This document shows, piece after piece, positions 7,932 through 16,489 of a DNA stretch of 64,000 bases. The notes beneath the pieces are model-generated. The model was not told the DNA's origin. It did no database searches and was given only the letters and a program-made list of their open reading frames with translations. This DNA comes from DTFZ01 sp964510055. Its GTDB lineage: Bacteria > Bacillota > Clostridia > Christensenellales > SZUA-584. The position numbers and the translations under genes are program-made. Numbering within the stretch: the stretch's first letter is position 1; the number at the start of each line of letters is the position of its first letter. The DNA lies in assembly GCA_964510055.1 (NCBI GenBank), contig CAZDZY010000001.1, positions 17,182 to 81,181 on the forward strand, in the 5' to 3' direction.

Positions 7932-7960
7932 TTTACATTTGTTACATTTAGTGATATATT
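7932..7960 (+). promoter_or_regulatory. Promoter of the giant secreted protein gene
   Basis: TTTACA (7932-7937), 17 bp, TATATT (7955-7960). Transcription would start near 7967, which supports the ATG at 8007 rather than the longer upstream frame. The rest of the gap 7753-7931 shows nothing else convincing. Confidence 0.55.
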
Positions 7961-8006
7961 GTATTTAATGTCTTACAAAATCTTTCCTGTCGGGAGGCGT
8001 AATACC

Positions 8007-11000
8007 ATGCTAAAAAAATCGTTGTTTGTTTTGTTGATACTGGCGCTCGTGCTGGTAATGTTTTTACCTGCGACCTCGCTGGCGGACGACCCCACGCAGC
8101 CTGCCGGCCAGATAACGGAATCGCCGGCTGCGGATAAACCGGATCTGACCAAGTTTATAGGCGACCCGGAAAGCGCGGAAGATATGGGCTCTCCCGATGA
8201 GGGCAGCGTATCAACGCTTGCGCTGACGGCAGTCGGTCCGTCGAAGTATACAAAGTCACTGCATTATGACCCAGATTATGATGTTTATTGGCTTGACATA
8301 GTATACCAAGCTCCGGCATCGGGGTTATATGCGTTTCAGGGTCTAGGTTCCCAGGACACCGATATTCTGATCGGATATTATGGAGATGATCGTGCTTTTG
8401 CGGTAGATAACAGCGATTATCCTTTTGTATTAGAGTTATATCTCGAAAAAGATCAATATTACATGATTGAATTAATTAACTGGGAAGGTTCCTCATGTAC
8501 CTATCTGTTTTCTTCTCCCAAGGCACTCGGTACCCAGGCAATAACGATAAAATCGAACGGGTATTCAAAATCCTGGATCCAGGATTTCACTTTCAATGTA
8601 CCTTTGTATGGGCTTTACGCCCTGCATTTTACTTGCCCGGCAAGCTGCTCGTATTATGCAACTGTTTTCAGGCCCAACGGCTCCGGCGGTTTAGAGACTG
8701 TCTTCAGCTCCGGGACTGTATCTTCGGAATATTATACAACTATGATATTGCTTAATGAGGGTGAGTATTATATATCCTGTTTGTTGAACAACAATGTCTC
8801 TGCCTCTTATACGTATACGATCGGAATGGATACTTCGATGATCGAAACAACGGGAGGAATGGTCAACAGCATAACATATACGCGTACTATCGGCCCGAAC
8901 GATACGTTTACAAGCCATAACTTCATTCCTGAAACGACCGGCGTCTACAGGTTCGCCTGCGACCGCACGGACGCAAAGCTGACTATCATCGACGATGCGG
9001 GTAACGTCATAATCAATAACGCAGCTTTATATGCGGATATCCCGCTGGAGAGCGGTGAACTCGCGCCAAACTATTATGTCTATTTCACGACGCCTGCAAG
9101 CACCGCGACGCGTTATATAAACTACTCCGCGACGCTTCTCTCCCCCGATTCCACGCTTTGGAGCCTTGGAGCTTCTACGGGCGAAATTTCGCCCGACTGG
9201 GGCACCGAGCCGACTAACGAATATAGGCTGGACGTTAACCCCGACGAGTGCACCAGCCTTACGTTTGAGCCTGTGCCCAATGCTCCGGGCGGAACTATGA
9301 TGATAAACGGGACGGTACGCAGCAGTTTTACCATACCGGTGACCGCGGGCATGGAACCGCAGACTGTATACATCGATTACACCGCGCCCGATGGAGTTGA
9401 GACTACTTCTTACATTGTATTCGTGCACCCCTTATCGGTAGAGTGTTCGCTGTTAAGTATCGGCGCGCCCTTTACTTTGGGGGCAAACGGGAACGTGGCA
9501 ACGGCTACGGTAACAGACAGCGGAACAACAACGCTGCCCGTAACGGCGACAGTGAGCGAAGGCGCTTACTGGGAATTGGTCGGCAGTGATTTCACGACCT
9601 CGCCGGGATCGTCGATGACGCTCACTGAAGGCCTGAACCGTGCATTTATCTGCGTATATTCTGAAAACAATAACCATTATACATTTTACCCATTGTACGT
9701 ATACAAGACTTCGGAATCGGGAGTGCCGGCCATTTTCGCGTACGACTCTGGATATAATAAACTTGAAAGTGATGTTATTACCAACCAAAGCGTATATGTG
9801 TTCACGCTGGGTACGCCTGTTTTATCGGCTTCAGTGACAAAAGACGACAGCCCTGTCAGCTGGGCTGACCCGTTTACCGAGGATGGTACATATGCGGTAA
9901 ACGCCACAGACGGCAACAGCCACAGCGCGGAGCCTTTCCAGTTCACGATAGACAAGACCGCGCCGGTACTTACTGTAGTCGATTCTCTCAGCACCCCCGT
10001 GGCCAACGGGGCCGTATTGAACAGGACGGTAACCGTCAGCGCTTCCGATATTACAGACATCACCTTTGCCTCGGCAAAAGACGGAGTGATATACCCATGG
10101 CCGGAAGGCGGCGATTTCACCGAATCCGGAATATACTATATCACCGCAACCGACGACGCGGGCAACAGTTCGTCTTACGCGTTCACCATCGACTTATCGG
10201 CACCCGTTATCACGGCTGTCTGCGGCACCAGAACGCTCGAGGAAGGCGGCCACGCCAACGTCGCCGTTGTCGTATCGGTGACCGACCCCCGCCTCAGGAG
10301 CAAATCCGTAACGAAAAACGGCGTGCGTATCTCGTGGCCTTCGGGCGGCAAATTTACTTACTCGGGCACATATATCGTCACGGCCGCTGACAGCTTTAAT
10401 AATACCGATACGTTCTCGTTCACCATCGACAAGACGAAACCTTCAATAACGGCAAAGTACGCGGGCAGGTATACGCTTTATACTAACAGGTACACGAAAT
10501 ATGACGTCACCGTAACGGTAAAAGACACTTATCTCAATACCAAAACCGTTACAAGGGACGACGTTGCATACATATGGCCGGAGAACAACATATTCACCGA
10601 GGACGGAAAGTATGTTGTTACAGCCGATGACATCGCCGGCAATACGTTTTCGTTCACATTCACCATCGATAAGACGCTGCCGACAATAACGGCTAAAACT
10701 ACTGATACTGTTCCGATTCCGGTCCTGGACAAAGATTGCCTGAACGCCAACGTTGAAGTAACGGTCTCCGATACGAACCTATACGGTAAATACGTTAAAA
10801 AGAATGGCCGCAGCATGAGGTGGCCTTCGTTGGATACATTCACCGCTTCGGGCAGCTATGTTGTGACCGCTAAAGATAAAGCCGGCAACGTAAGCACGTT
10901 CGCGTTCGTTATCGACAAGGTAAATCCCGTCATATCGGTAAAGACCACTTCGGGCTCTACCGTGTACAGCGGGCGCACGACCAAATACGACGTATATGTC

Positions 11001-12920
11001 AATATCATCGACCGGAACCCCAACGTAAAGACGGCAATGCTGGAAGGCGTACCTATCGACTGGCCGTTGAAGAACAAGTTCACACAGGAAGGCCTTTACT
11101 CCATCACTGCTACCGATTTAGCGGGCAATACCGTCTCGGCGCCATATACGTTCACGATCTATAAACCCGCGAGATTCACGGTGACCGAGTTCACTTCCCT
11201 CGACCCGGTGGCAAATAACGGTTACGCAAACGACGAAGATGGGGTAACCATCGACTTTTACGAGCCGTTCTATGCTTCGAAGACGCTGACGAAGGACGGA
11301 GTCACGATCCCCTGGCCGGATGATCCCAAAGCGATAACCGTAAGCGGCGCGGGAGTCTACACGGCAACGGTCAGGGATACCTTCGGATATACGTCTGTGT
11401 TTAGGTTCACTATCGACCTTACGTCTCCGCTGATCTCCGCCAGGGCTTATTCGGGCGCGGAGATCCTTGATGAAGGCTATACAAAAGAGTCGAGAATAAC
11501 GGTTTCAATAAATGAAAAATATCTTGCCTCCAAGACCGCGACGAAGAACGGCAAGAAGATAAGATGGCCTTCTTACAGCAGGTTTACGTCTGAAGGCGTC
11601 TACGTAATAACCGCTCTCGATAAGGCGGGCAACGCCGCCGAGCCGCTCACGTTTACCATTGACCGCTCGAAGCCTGTTATAACCTGCAAGACTGTAACGG
11701 CCCAGAAGAGCATAGCAAACAACGGCATTACCAACGACAGCGCTGTGATAACAGTAACCGACCGCCTAAGCATAATAAACACGCTGACAAAAGACGATGT
11801 TGCGATGACGTGGCCGGCAGACAATATCGTAACAGAAGAAGGGATCTATAGAATAAGTTCTGTAGATGCCCTTGGGTATACGAGTACGTTCACGTTCACC
11901 ATAGATAAGACAAAGCCGGTCATAACCGCAGCAAACGCATCGGGCAGCGTATCTGAAGCAGGCTATTCGAATTCAGACGTTACGGTGACCATTACCGGTG
12001 CGGTGAAGAAGAGCGTGACAAAAAATAATGCTGCTATCACATACCCCTCGAGCGGCGTATTTAAGGCAGCGGGAGTGTATAAGGTAACGGCTGCGGACGC
12101 GGCGGGCAATAAGCAGTATTTTACGTTTACTATCGATAAGACGGCGCCTAGAATAACGGCAAAAGTCGGCAGCACGACCCTCGCTTCCGGTGGTTTTACT
12201 ACCGGGAATGTTACTGTTACGGTAACGGGCGCAGACGAAGTTAACGTTGACAAAGACGGCGAGGCCGGATACGGCTTCCCCGAGGGCGGAGTGTTTACCG
12301 AGCAAGGCCATTATGATATCGAAGCCTTTGACAACGCGGGCAACAGCGCAACGATTGTATTCTATATAGACAGGACTCCCCCGGAAATAAGAGCCACCAC
12401 GGACGGTTCCTTCCCCGGCGGAATAACGAACAGGTATGTTACAATATCCGCTGAAGACCCGGTATGCCCGCTGGCAAATATCACGTTCACAGCGACAAGA
12501 AACGGCGCCAGTTATCCATTCCCCTCAGGAGGCCTTTTCACCGGGGACGGGGATTATGTGGTAACGGCCAGAGACGGCGCGGGCAGCAGCAGTACACCGT
12601 TCACGTTCACTATCGATACGACGGTTCCTACTATACTTGCCCTCGAGATACCCTCTTCTGCTGTAGTCGGTGAAGGTTCCACAGTGACTTCACGTGTTGG
12701 CGTTTCGGTTAATGATCTCAACTTTTACTCTGTAATAATTTTGAGGAATGACGACCCGTATAAGATGAATCCTCTTATGCCGGGATTCGACGAGTCGCTG
12801 CTGTGGGATATGGATACGCCCATCCTTGAGCTTACTGCAAACGGCTCGTATGTAATATTAGTGACTGATGAAGCGGGGAACACCTCAGCGCTCACATTTA
12901 CGCTAAATATTCAATACTAG
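8007..12920 (+). CDS. Giant secreted protein with 13 Ig-like modules
   Basis: A 1637-residue exported protein. The ATG at 8007 is chosen because GGGAGG precedes it and a clean signal peptide follows (MLKKSLFVLLILALVLVMF, ending near ADD at 27-29). Residues about 70-390 hold sheets that resemble pre-peptidase-C-type domains. Residues about 385-570 contain two cadherin-like beta-sandwich units. From about 595 to the end there are 13 modules of about 80 residues, each with TVTVSVxD, a tryptophan or proline strand ([RSIP]-WP-x-x-x-x-FT), an x-G-x-Y-x-VTA-x-D-x-AGN strand and the linker FTFTIDKT-x-P-x-I. No LPxTG, SLH or C-terminal membrane segment is present, so it is probably released or held by other means. 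Adhesive or matrix use is inferred only. Confidence 0.9.
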   Translation: MLKKSLFVLLILALVLVMFLPATSLADDPTQPAGQITESPAADKPDLTKFIGDPESAEDMGSPDEGSVSTLALTAVGPSKYTKSLHYDPDYDVYWLDIVYQAPASGLYAFQGLGSQDTDILIGYYGDDRAFAVDNSDYPFVLELYLEKDQYYMIELINWEGSSCTYLFSSPKALGTQAITIKSNGYSKSWIQDFTFNVPLYGLYALHFTCPASCSYYATVFRPNGSGGLETVFSSGTVSSEYYTTMILLNEGEYYISCLLNNNVSASYTYTIGMDTSMIETTGGMVNSITYTRTIGPNDTFTSHNFIPETTGVYRFACDRTDAKLTIIDDAGNVIINNAALYADIPLESGELAPNYYVYFTTPASTATRYINYSATLLSPDSTLWSLGASTGEISPDWGTEPTNEYRLDVNPDECTSLTFEPVPNAPGGTMMINGTVRSSFTIPVTAGMEPQTVYIDYTAPDGVETTSYIVFVHPLSVECSLLSIGAPFTLGANGNVATATVTDSGTTTLPVTATVSEGAYWELVGSDFTTSPGSSMTLTEGLNRAFICVYSENNNHYTFYPLYVYKTSESGVPAIFAYDSGYNKLESDVITNQSVYVFTLGTPVLSASVTKDDSPVSWADPFTEDGTYAVNATDGNSHSAEPFQFTIDKTAPVLTVVDSLSTPVANGAVLNRTVTVSASDITDITFASAKDGVIYPWPEGGDFTESGIYYITATDDAGNSSSYAFTIDLSAPVITAVCGTRTLEEGGHANVAVVVSVTDPRLRSKSVTKNGVRISWPSGGKFTYSGTYIVTAADSFNNTDTFSFTIDKTKPSITAKYAGRYTLYTNRYTKYDVTVTVKDTYLNTKTVTRDDVAYIWPENNIFTEDGKYVVTADDIAGNTFSFTFTIDKTLPTITAKTTDTVPIPVLDKDCLNANVEVTVSDTNLYGKYVKKNGRSMRWPSLDTFTASGSYVVTAKDKAGNVSTFAFVIDKVNPVISVKTTSGSTVYSGRTTKYDVYVNIIDRNPNVKTAMLEGVPIDWPLKNKFTQEGLYSITATDLAGNTVSAPYTFTIYKPARFTVTEFTSLDPVANNGYANDEDGVTIDFYEPFYASKTLTKDGVTIPWPDDPKAITVSGAGVYTATVRDTFGYTSVFRFTIDLTSPLISARAYSGAEILDEGYTKESRITVSINEKYLASKTATKNGKKIRWPSYSRFTSEGVYVITALDKAGNAAEPLTFTIDRSKPVITCKTVTAQKSIANNGITNDSAVITVTDRLSIINTLTKDDVAMTWPADNIVTEEGIYRISSVDALGYTSTFTFTIDKTKPVITAANASGSVSEAGYSNSDVTVTITGAVKKSVTKNNAAITYPSSGVFKAAGVYKVTAADAAGNKQYFTFTIDKTAPRITAKVGSTTLASGGFTTGNVTVTVTGADEVNVDKDGEAGYGFPEGGVFTEQGHYDIEAFDNAGNSATIVFYIDRTPPEIRATTDGSFPGGITNRYVTISAEDPVCPLANITFTATRNGASYPFPSGGLFTGDGDYVVTARDGAGSSSTPFTFTIDTTVPTILALEIPSSAVVGEGSTVTSRVGVSVNDLNFYSVIILRNDDPYKMNPLMPGFDESLLWDMDTPILELTANGSYVILVTDEAGNTSALTFTLNIQY

Positions 12921-12933
12921 CCTCAAATCTTCA

Positions 12934-12958
12934 AACAGCCCTTCGGGGCTGTTTTTTT
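12934..12958 (+). terminator. Intrinsic terminator of the giant gene
   Basis: AACAGCCC and GGGCTGTT around TTCG, followed by a run of seven T. A perfect textbook hairpin 13 bp after the stop. Confidence 0.95.
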
Positions 12959-13265
12959 GTACTTATATCTTCCGGCATGATATTCATGCCGCGCTCCGTG
13001 AGCATAACATTTATACTTCATATCATTATTTATAAGAAATATATCATCAGGGTTGTTAACGCCTGACGGAAGCCTTATAATATGGATAGAATAACATGTA
13101 ATAATATCTTATCGGCCGGCCGGATACGTATCTTAGAAAAGAACAAGGCCTGCTTTACCGCAAAGGGCACTGCGGTCTTACGGGCGGTAGAATCGTTATA
13201 TCACTGTATAAATAACCATTTTTATGTAACTATATGCATGTATAATAGTTATTTTGATATTTATG
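12959..13265. other. Gene-poor interval before the ABC importer
   Basis: About 300 bp without a supported gene. It holds one copy of a dispersed repeat (13136-13195) and otherwise AT-rich sequence. Short open frames here have no ribosome binding site. Confidence 0.6.
13136..13195. repeat. Dispersed repeat, copy 1
   Basis: Contains GAACAAGGC, two variable bases, GCTTTACCGC, a spacer, then CGGGCGGTA. The same blocks occur in the same order at 16445-16482. The outer blocks are partly complementary (TACCGC with GCGGTA), so each copy can fold as a hairpin. Read on the minus strand it ends in GCCTTGTTCTTTT, rather like a weak terminator. Confidence 0.45.
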
Positions 13266-13294
13266 TTGCATAATTATACGATTTGTATTATAAT
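13266..13294 (+). promoter_or_regulatory. Promoter of the amino-acid ABC importer
   Basis: TTGCAT (13266-13271), 17 bp, perfect TATAAT (13289-13294). This also shows that the binding-protein gene must start at the downstream ATG (13337). Confidence 0.8.
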
Positions 13295-13336
13295 CGCTCT
13301 ATAATAATGATTATATTAATTAAGGAGAGATATAAA

Positions 13337-14101
13337 ATGAAAAAGACAAATGTATTGCATATGATAATCGCGGCCGCCCTTATACTCGGCCTTGTATTCT
13401 CGTTTGCCGCCTGCGGGCAGCCGGCAGCTACAACAGATAAGCCAAAATTGATAATGGCTACAAACGCTCAGTTCCCGCCGTATGAATATTATGACGGAGA
13501 TAAAATCGTAGGGATCGACGCTGAGATAGCCCAGGCAATTGCGGATAAGCTCGGTATGACTCTTGAGATACAGGATATGGAGTTCGATTCTATAATCTCC
13601 TCTGTTGCTAGCGGGAAAGCCGACATCGGAGTCGCAGGCATAACGGCGTCGGAAGACAGGAAGCTTACCGTAAACTTCTCGACCTCATATGCTACTGGCA
13701 AGCAGGTTATTATTGTCAAGGAAGACTCAACCATAGCCGGCCCAGATGATCTTAAGGGAAAGCTTATAGGCGTTCAGCTCAGCACCACAGGCGATATCTA
13801 CTGCTCAGACGACTACGGTGAAGACTCCATGAGGCGCTTCAACAACGGCGCCGAAGCAGTTTTAGCTCTTACTCAGGGTAAGATAGATGCGGTCGTAATC
13901 GATAACGAACCCGCTAAAGTATACGTTCAGCAGAATCCGGGCCTTAAGATACTTGAGACCGAATATATAACGGAAAACTACGCTATCGAAGTTGCAAAAG
14001 AAAACACGGAACTTCTGGGTAAGATCAATGACGCTTTAGCCGCGCTGCAAAATGACGGCACGCTTAAATCGATCGTAGATAAATATATAAAAGCAAACTA
14101 A
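13337..14101 (+). CDS. Amino-acid ABC transporter substrate-binding lipoprotein
   Basis: A 254-residue extracellular lipoprotein with a lipobox FAAC at residues 24-27. The family-3 solute-binding fold is shown by LIMATNAQFPPYEYYD-x-x-x-IVGIDAEIAQAIA near residues 40-70, DMEFDSIISSVASGKADIGVAGIT near 80-104, and the C-terminal LNGTLK-like helix (LQNDGTLKSIVDKYI). These residues suggest a polar amino acid ligand; the exact one is unknown. The start follows AAGGAGA. Permease and ATPase genes follow. A leaky terminator after this gene would give more binding protein than membrane parts. Confidence 0.95.
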   Translation: MKKTNVLHMIIAAALILGLVFSFAACGQPAATTDKPKLIMATNAQFPPYEYYDGDKIVGIDAEIAQAIADKLGMTLEIQDMEFDSIISSVASGKADIGVAGITASEDRKLTVNFSTSYATGKQVIIVKEDSTIAGPDDLKGKLIGVQLSTTGDIYCSDDYGEDSMRRFNNGAEAVLALTQGKIDAVVIDNEPAKVYVQQNPGLKILETEYITENYAIEVAKENTELLGKINDALAALQNDGTLKSIVDKYIKAN

Positions 14102-14180
14102 ATCGTTGACAAAAGCCACATACGCTGATACTTTTAATGAGTCAGAGCGGTGTTAATAAAAAGACCGGGTTAAGTACTTA

Positions 14181-14205
14181 AGAGCTGCCGCACGGCGGCT
14201 CTTTT
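14181..14205 (+). terminator. Leaky terminator between binding protein and permease
   Basis: AGAGCTGCCG and CGGCGGCTCT (one G-U pair) around CA, followed by only four T. The short T run suggests partial read-through into the permease gene, a usual way to set stoichiometry. Confidence 0.75.
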
Positions 14206-14226
14206 CAATTTGAAAGGAGGGTTATC

Positions 14227-14928
14227 ATGTCTGGGTGGTGGCAGGATCTTGTCGCAAGATTTACAAACGACTTTATTAAAGACGACAGATGGCGTTATCT
14301 GCTTAATGGTTTCATAGTAACTATCGAGATTACACTGGCCGCTGTCGTGATCGGAATCGCGCTGGGGTTCATCGTTGCTATAGTGCGCTCAACATATGAG
14401 AAAACAGGCAGACATAAAATTGCAAATGCAATTTGTCAGTTTTATCTGACCGTGATACGCGGCACGCCCGTTCTCGTGCAGCTTATAATTATTTACTTTA
14501 TAGTTTTCGCCACCGTCAATATCAGCCCTGTAATAGTTGCGATAATAGCTTTCGGCATAAACTCGGGAGCATACGTAGCGGAGATATTCCGCAGCGGCAT
14601 AATATCTATAGATAACGGGCAATTTGAGGCGGGCAGAAGCCTTGGATTCAGCTATAACCAAACTATGTGGACCATAATAATGCCGCAGGCGGTAAGAAAC
14701 GTTATACCCGCGCTGCTTAATGAGGCCATTACACTGCTAAAGGAAACCTCTTTGGTAGGTTATATTGCTTTGCAGGATGTAACAAGGGGCGCGATGATAA
14801 TCCGCGGCGTTACATTCGACCCTTATTTGCCATTTATAGCGCTCGCACTGATATACCTCGCGGTCGTTATTCCGCTTTCGGCGGGAGTCCGCCGCCTTGA
14901 AAGGAGGCTGAACCGCAATGGACGCTGA
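14227..14928 (+). CDS. Amino-acid ABC transporter permease (HisM/GlnP type)
   Basis: A 233-residue membrane protein with five predicted spans. The N-terminal GF-x-VTIEITLAAVVIGIALGF opens the HisMQ-type domain. The EAA loop is EAGRSLGFSYNQTMWTIIMPQAVRNVIPAL near residues 138-165, which docks on the ATPase. It carries the RGTPVLVQL motif near residue 79. The start follows AAAGGAGGG. It forms the membrane channel with itself as a homodimer. Confidence 0.95.
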   Translation: MSGWWQDLVARFTNDFIKDDRWRYLLNGFIVTIEITLAAVVIGIALGFIVAIVRSTYEKTGRHKIANAICQFYLTVIRGTPVLVQLIIIYFIVFATVNISPVIVAIIAFGINSGAYVAEIFRSGIISIDNGQFEAGRSLGFSYNQTMWTIIMPQAVRNVIPALLNEAITLLKETSLVGYIALQDVTRGAMIIRGVTFDPYLPFIALALIYLAVVIPLSAGVRRLERRLNRNGR

Positions 14929-15664
14929 CTCAATGGACATATTGATAAAAACAGAAGGCCTCGAAAAATATTTCGGTTCTATCAAAGCCCTTGACGGTAT
15001 AGACTGCGAGATACGCAAAGGCGACGTCACCGTCGTCATAGGCCCGTCGGGTTCGGGTAAATCCACGTTCCTCCGGTGCCTCAACCTGCTTGAGATGCCT
15101 ACAGGCGGAAAGATATATTTCGAAGGCGTCGATATAACCGACCCGAAAGTGGATATCAACCTGCATCGCCGCAAGATGGGCATGGTATTCCAGCAGTTCA
15201 ATCTTTTCCCGCATATGAAGGTGCTCCGCAACATGACTATAGCGCCGATAAAACTGCTCAAAGTCCCCGAGGAAAAAGCTAACGAAGACGCCATGGCGCT
15301 GCTTCGCCGCGTAGGCCTCGCCGACCGGGCGGACGCTTACCCCTCGCAGCTCTCGGGCGGGCAGAAACAGAGGATAGCGATAGTACGCGCGCTAGCCATG
15401 AACCCGGACGTAATGCTGTTCGACGAGCCCACCAGCGCACTCGATCCCGAGATGGTCGGCGAAGTGCTCGACGTCATGAAGTCGCTCGCGCAGGGAGGAA
15501 TGACCATGGTCGTCGTAACGCACGAGATGGGCTTCGCCCGCGAGGTGGGCAAGCGCGTCATATTCATGGATGAAGGAAGGATAGTGGAAGAGAATACCCC
15601 CGCCGGGTTGTTCGAGAACCCGAAAAGCGAGCGGCTCAAAAGCTTCCTTGCGAAAGTACTGTAA
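14918..15664 (+). CDS. Amino-acid ABC transporter ATP-binding protein (GlnQ type)
   Basis: A 248-residue ATPase energising the importer. Walker A is GPSGSGKST (about residues 43-51), the Q-loop is FQQFNLFPHM, the signature is LSGGQKQR, Walker B is VMLFDEPTSALDPE, and the switch histidine is in VVVTHEMGFA. The ATG is preceded by AAAGGAGG and lies inside the permease gene (11-bp overlap), which gives translational coupling. The length and motif set are those of polar-amino-acid transporters. Confidence 0.97.
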   Translation: MDADSMDILIKTEGLEKYFGSIKALDGIDCEIRKGDVTVVIGPSGSGKSTFLRCLNLLEMPTGGKIYFEGVDITDPKVDINLHRRKMGMVFQQFNLFPHMKVLRNMTIAPIKLLKVPEEKANEDAMALLRRVGLADRADAYPSQLSGGQKQRIAIVRALAMNPDVMLFDEPTSALDPEMVGEVLDVMKSLAQGGMTMVVVTHEMGFAREVGKRVIFMDEGRIVEENTPAGLFENPKSERLKSFLAKVL

Positions 15665-15686
15665 TAAAGATAATTCCCGATAAAAT

Positions 15687-15715
15687 AATAGAAGCAGCGA
15701 TGCTTCTATTTCTTT
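15687..15715 (+). terminator. Terminator of the ABC importer operon
   Basis: Perfect 10-bp stem AATAGAAGCA with TGCTTCTATT around GCGA, followed by TCTTT. Confidence 0.85.
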
Positions 15716-15763
15716 ATGCTGAAAATATGGCTAGTCCAATAAAAATGTTATATACTCCCCGTT

Positions 15764-16294
15764 TTAACTCTTTGGATTCTTCTTTATTTCTTCAAGTGTC
15801 TTCCAGATGACGTCCATATCCGTAAAACAATTAGGTATTTCAATCCTTCTGCATTTTTTATAGCTGTGTATCGTCTTACCGTCCTTTAGCACATATGCGG
15901 CCTTTATATCCCCCCATATAAGTGCAAAACCTCTCTCATGAGGTATCATTCTTTTTACACTTGTTATGCAATATATTACATAATGAACGCTACCGAACAG
16001 CGAAGAGAAGAGCTTCCTTTCTCGGTACAGCACGCAGCCCGGTACAGTAAATACGTCGCTGCCCTTATCTGTATAAAACCTTACTAAATACGGACCTGCA
16101 AGGAACAGACCCCCAAACACAAATACTAGAATATCCACAATATCCAGTTTTCTGCCTGATAATATTAAAAATATTAGACACAGCAGCATGAAAACCGGCA
16201 TTATCAGCATATAACCCAAATTCCGGAGAAACACTTTTCTGTCAAATATATGCCTTAGCGCCTTGTCTTTTATATCCTTTGGCATTAACCCCAT
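15764..16294 (-). CDS. Two-span membrane protein with a PH-like C-terminal half
   Basis: A 176-residue protein with two membrane segments (about residues 24-46 and 54-72) and a cytoplasmic half rich in beta structure (GSDVFTVPG, HYVIYCITSVKRMI, GFALIWGDIKAAYVL, RRIEIPNCFTDMDVIWKTLEEIKKN). The plan, two helices followed by a bacterial-PH-like sheet and a final helix, is common in YcxB-like proteins. The family assignment is tentative. It stands alone between convergent and divergent units. Confidence 0.65.
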   Translation of the reverse strand: MGLMPKDIKDKALRHIFDRKVFLRNLGYMLIMPVFMLLCLIFLILSGRKLDIVDILVFVFGGLFLAGPYLVRFYTDKGSDVFTVPGCVLYRERKLFSSLFGSVHYVIYCITSVKRMIPHERGFALIWGDIKAAYVLKDGKTIHSYKKCRRIEIPNCFTDMDVIWKTLEEIKKNPKS

Positions 16295-16436
16295 ATTATG
16301 TCCTTAAATGTATAATTTAATATTTCATTTCATTATATCACTTTTTTACGCAGAACATTTGGTTTGGTTTGTTATTCATAAAGCTTTGCAAAACAAGGAC
16401 AATATAGTATCACAGCCTTTATAAATAGGCCTCGTC

Positions 16437-16489
16437 ATGAAAAAGAACAAGGCGAGCTTTACCGCTAGCTCTCCGGGCGGTAAACCGGT
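16437..16489. repeat. Dispersed repeat, copy 2
   Basis: Shares GAACAAGGC, GCTTTACCGC and CGGGCGGTA with copy 1 at 13136-13195. It lies just past the stop of the leftward 724-codon gene. Read on that strand, TTTACCGC and GCGGTAAA make a stem followed by GCTCGCC and a T-rich stretch, so it may serve as that gene's terminator. Confidence 0.45.
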
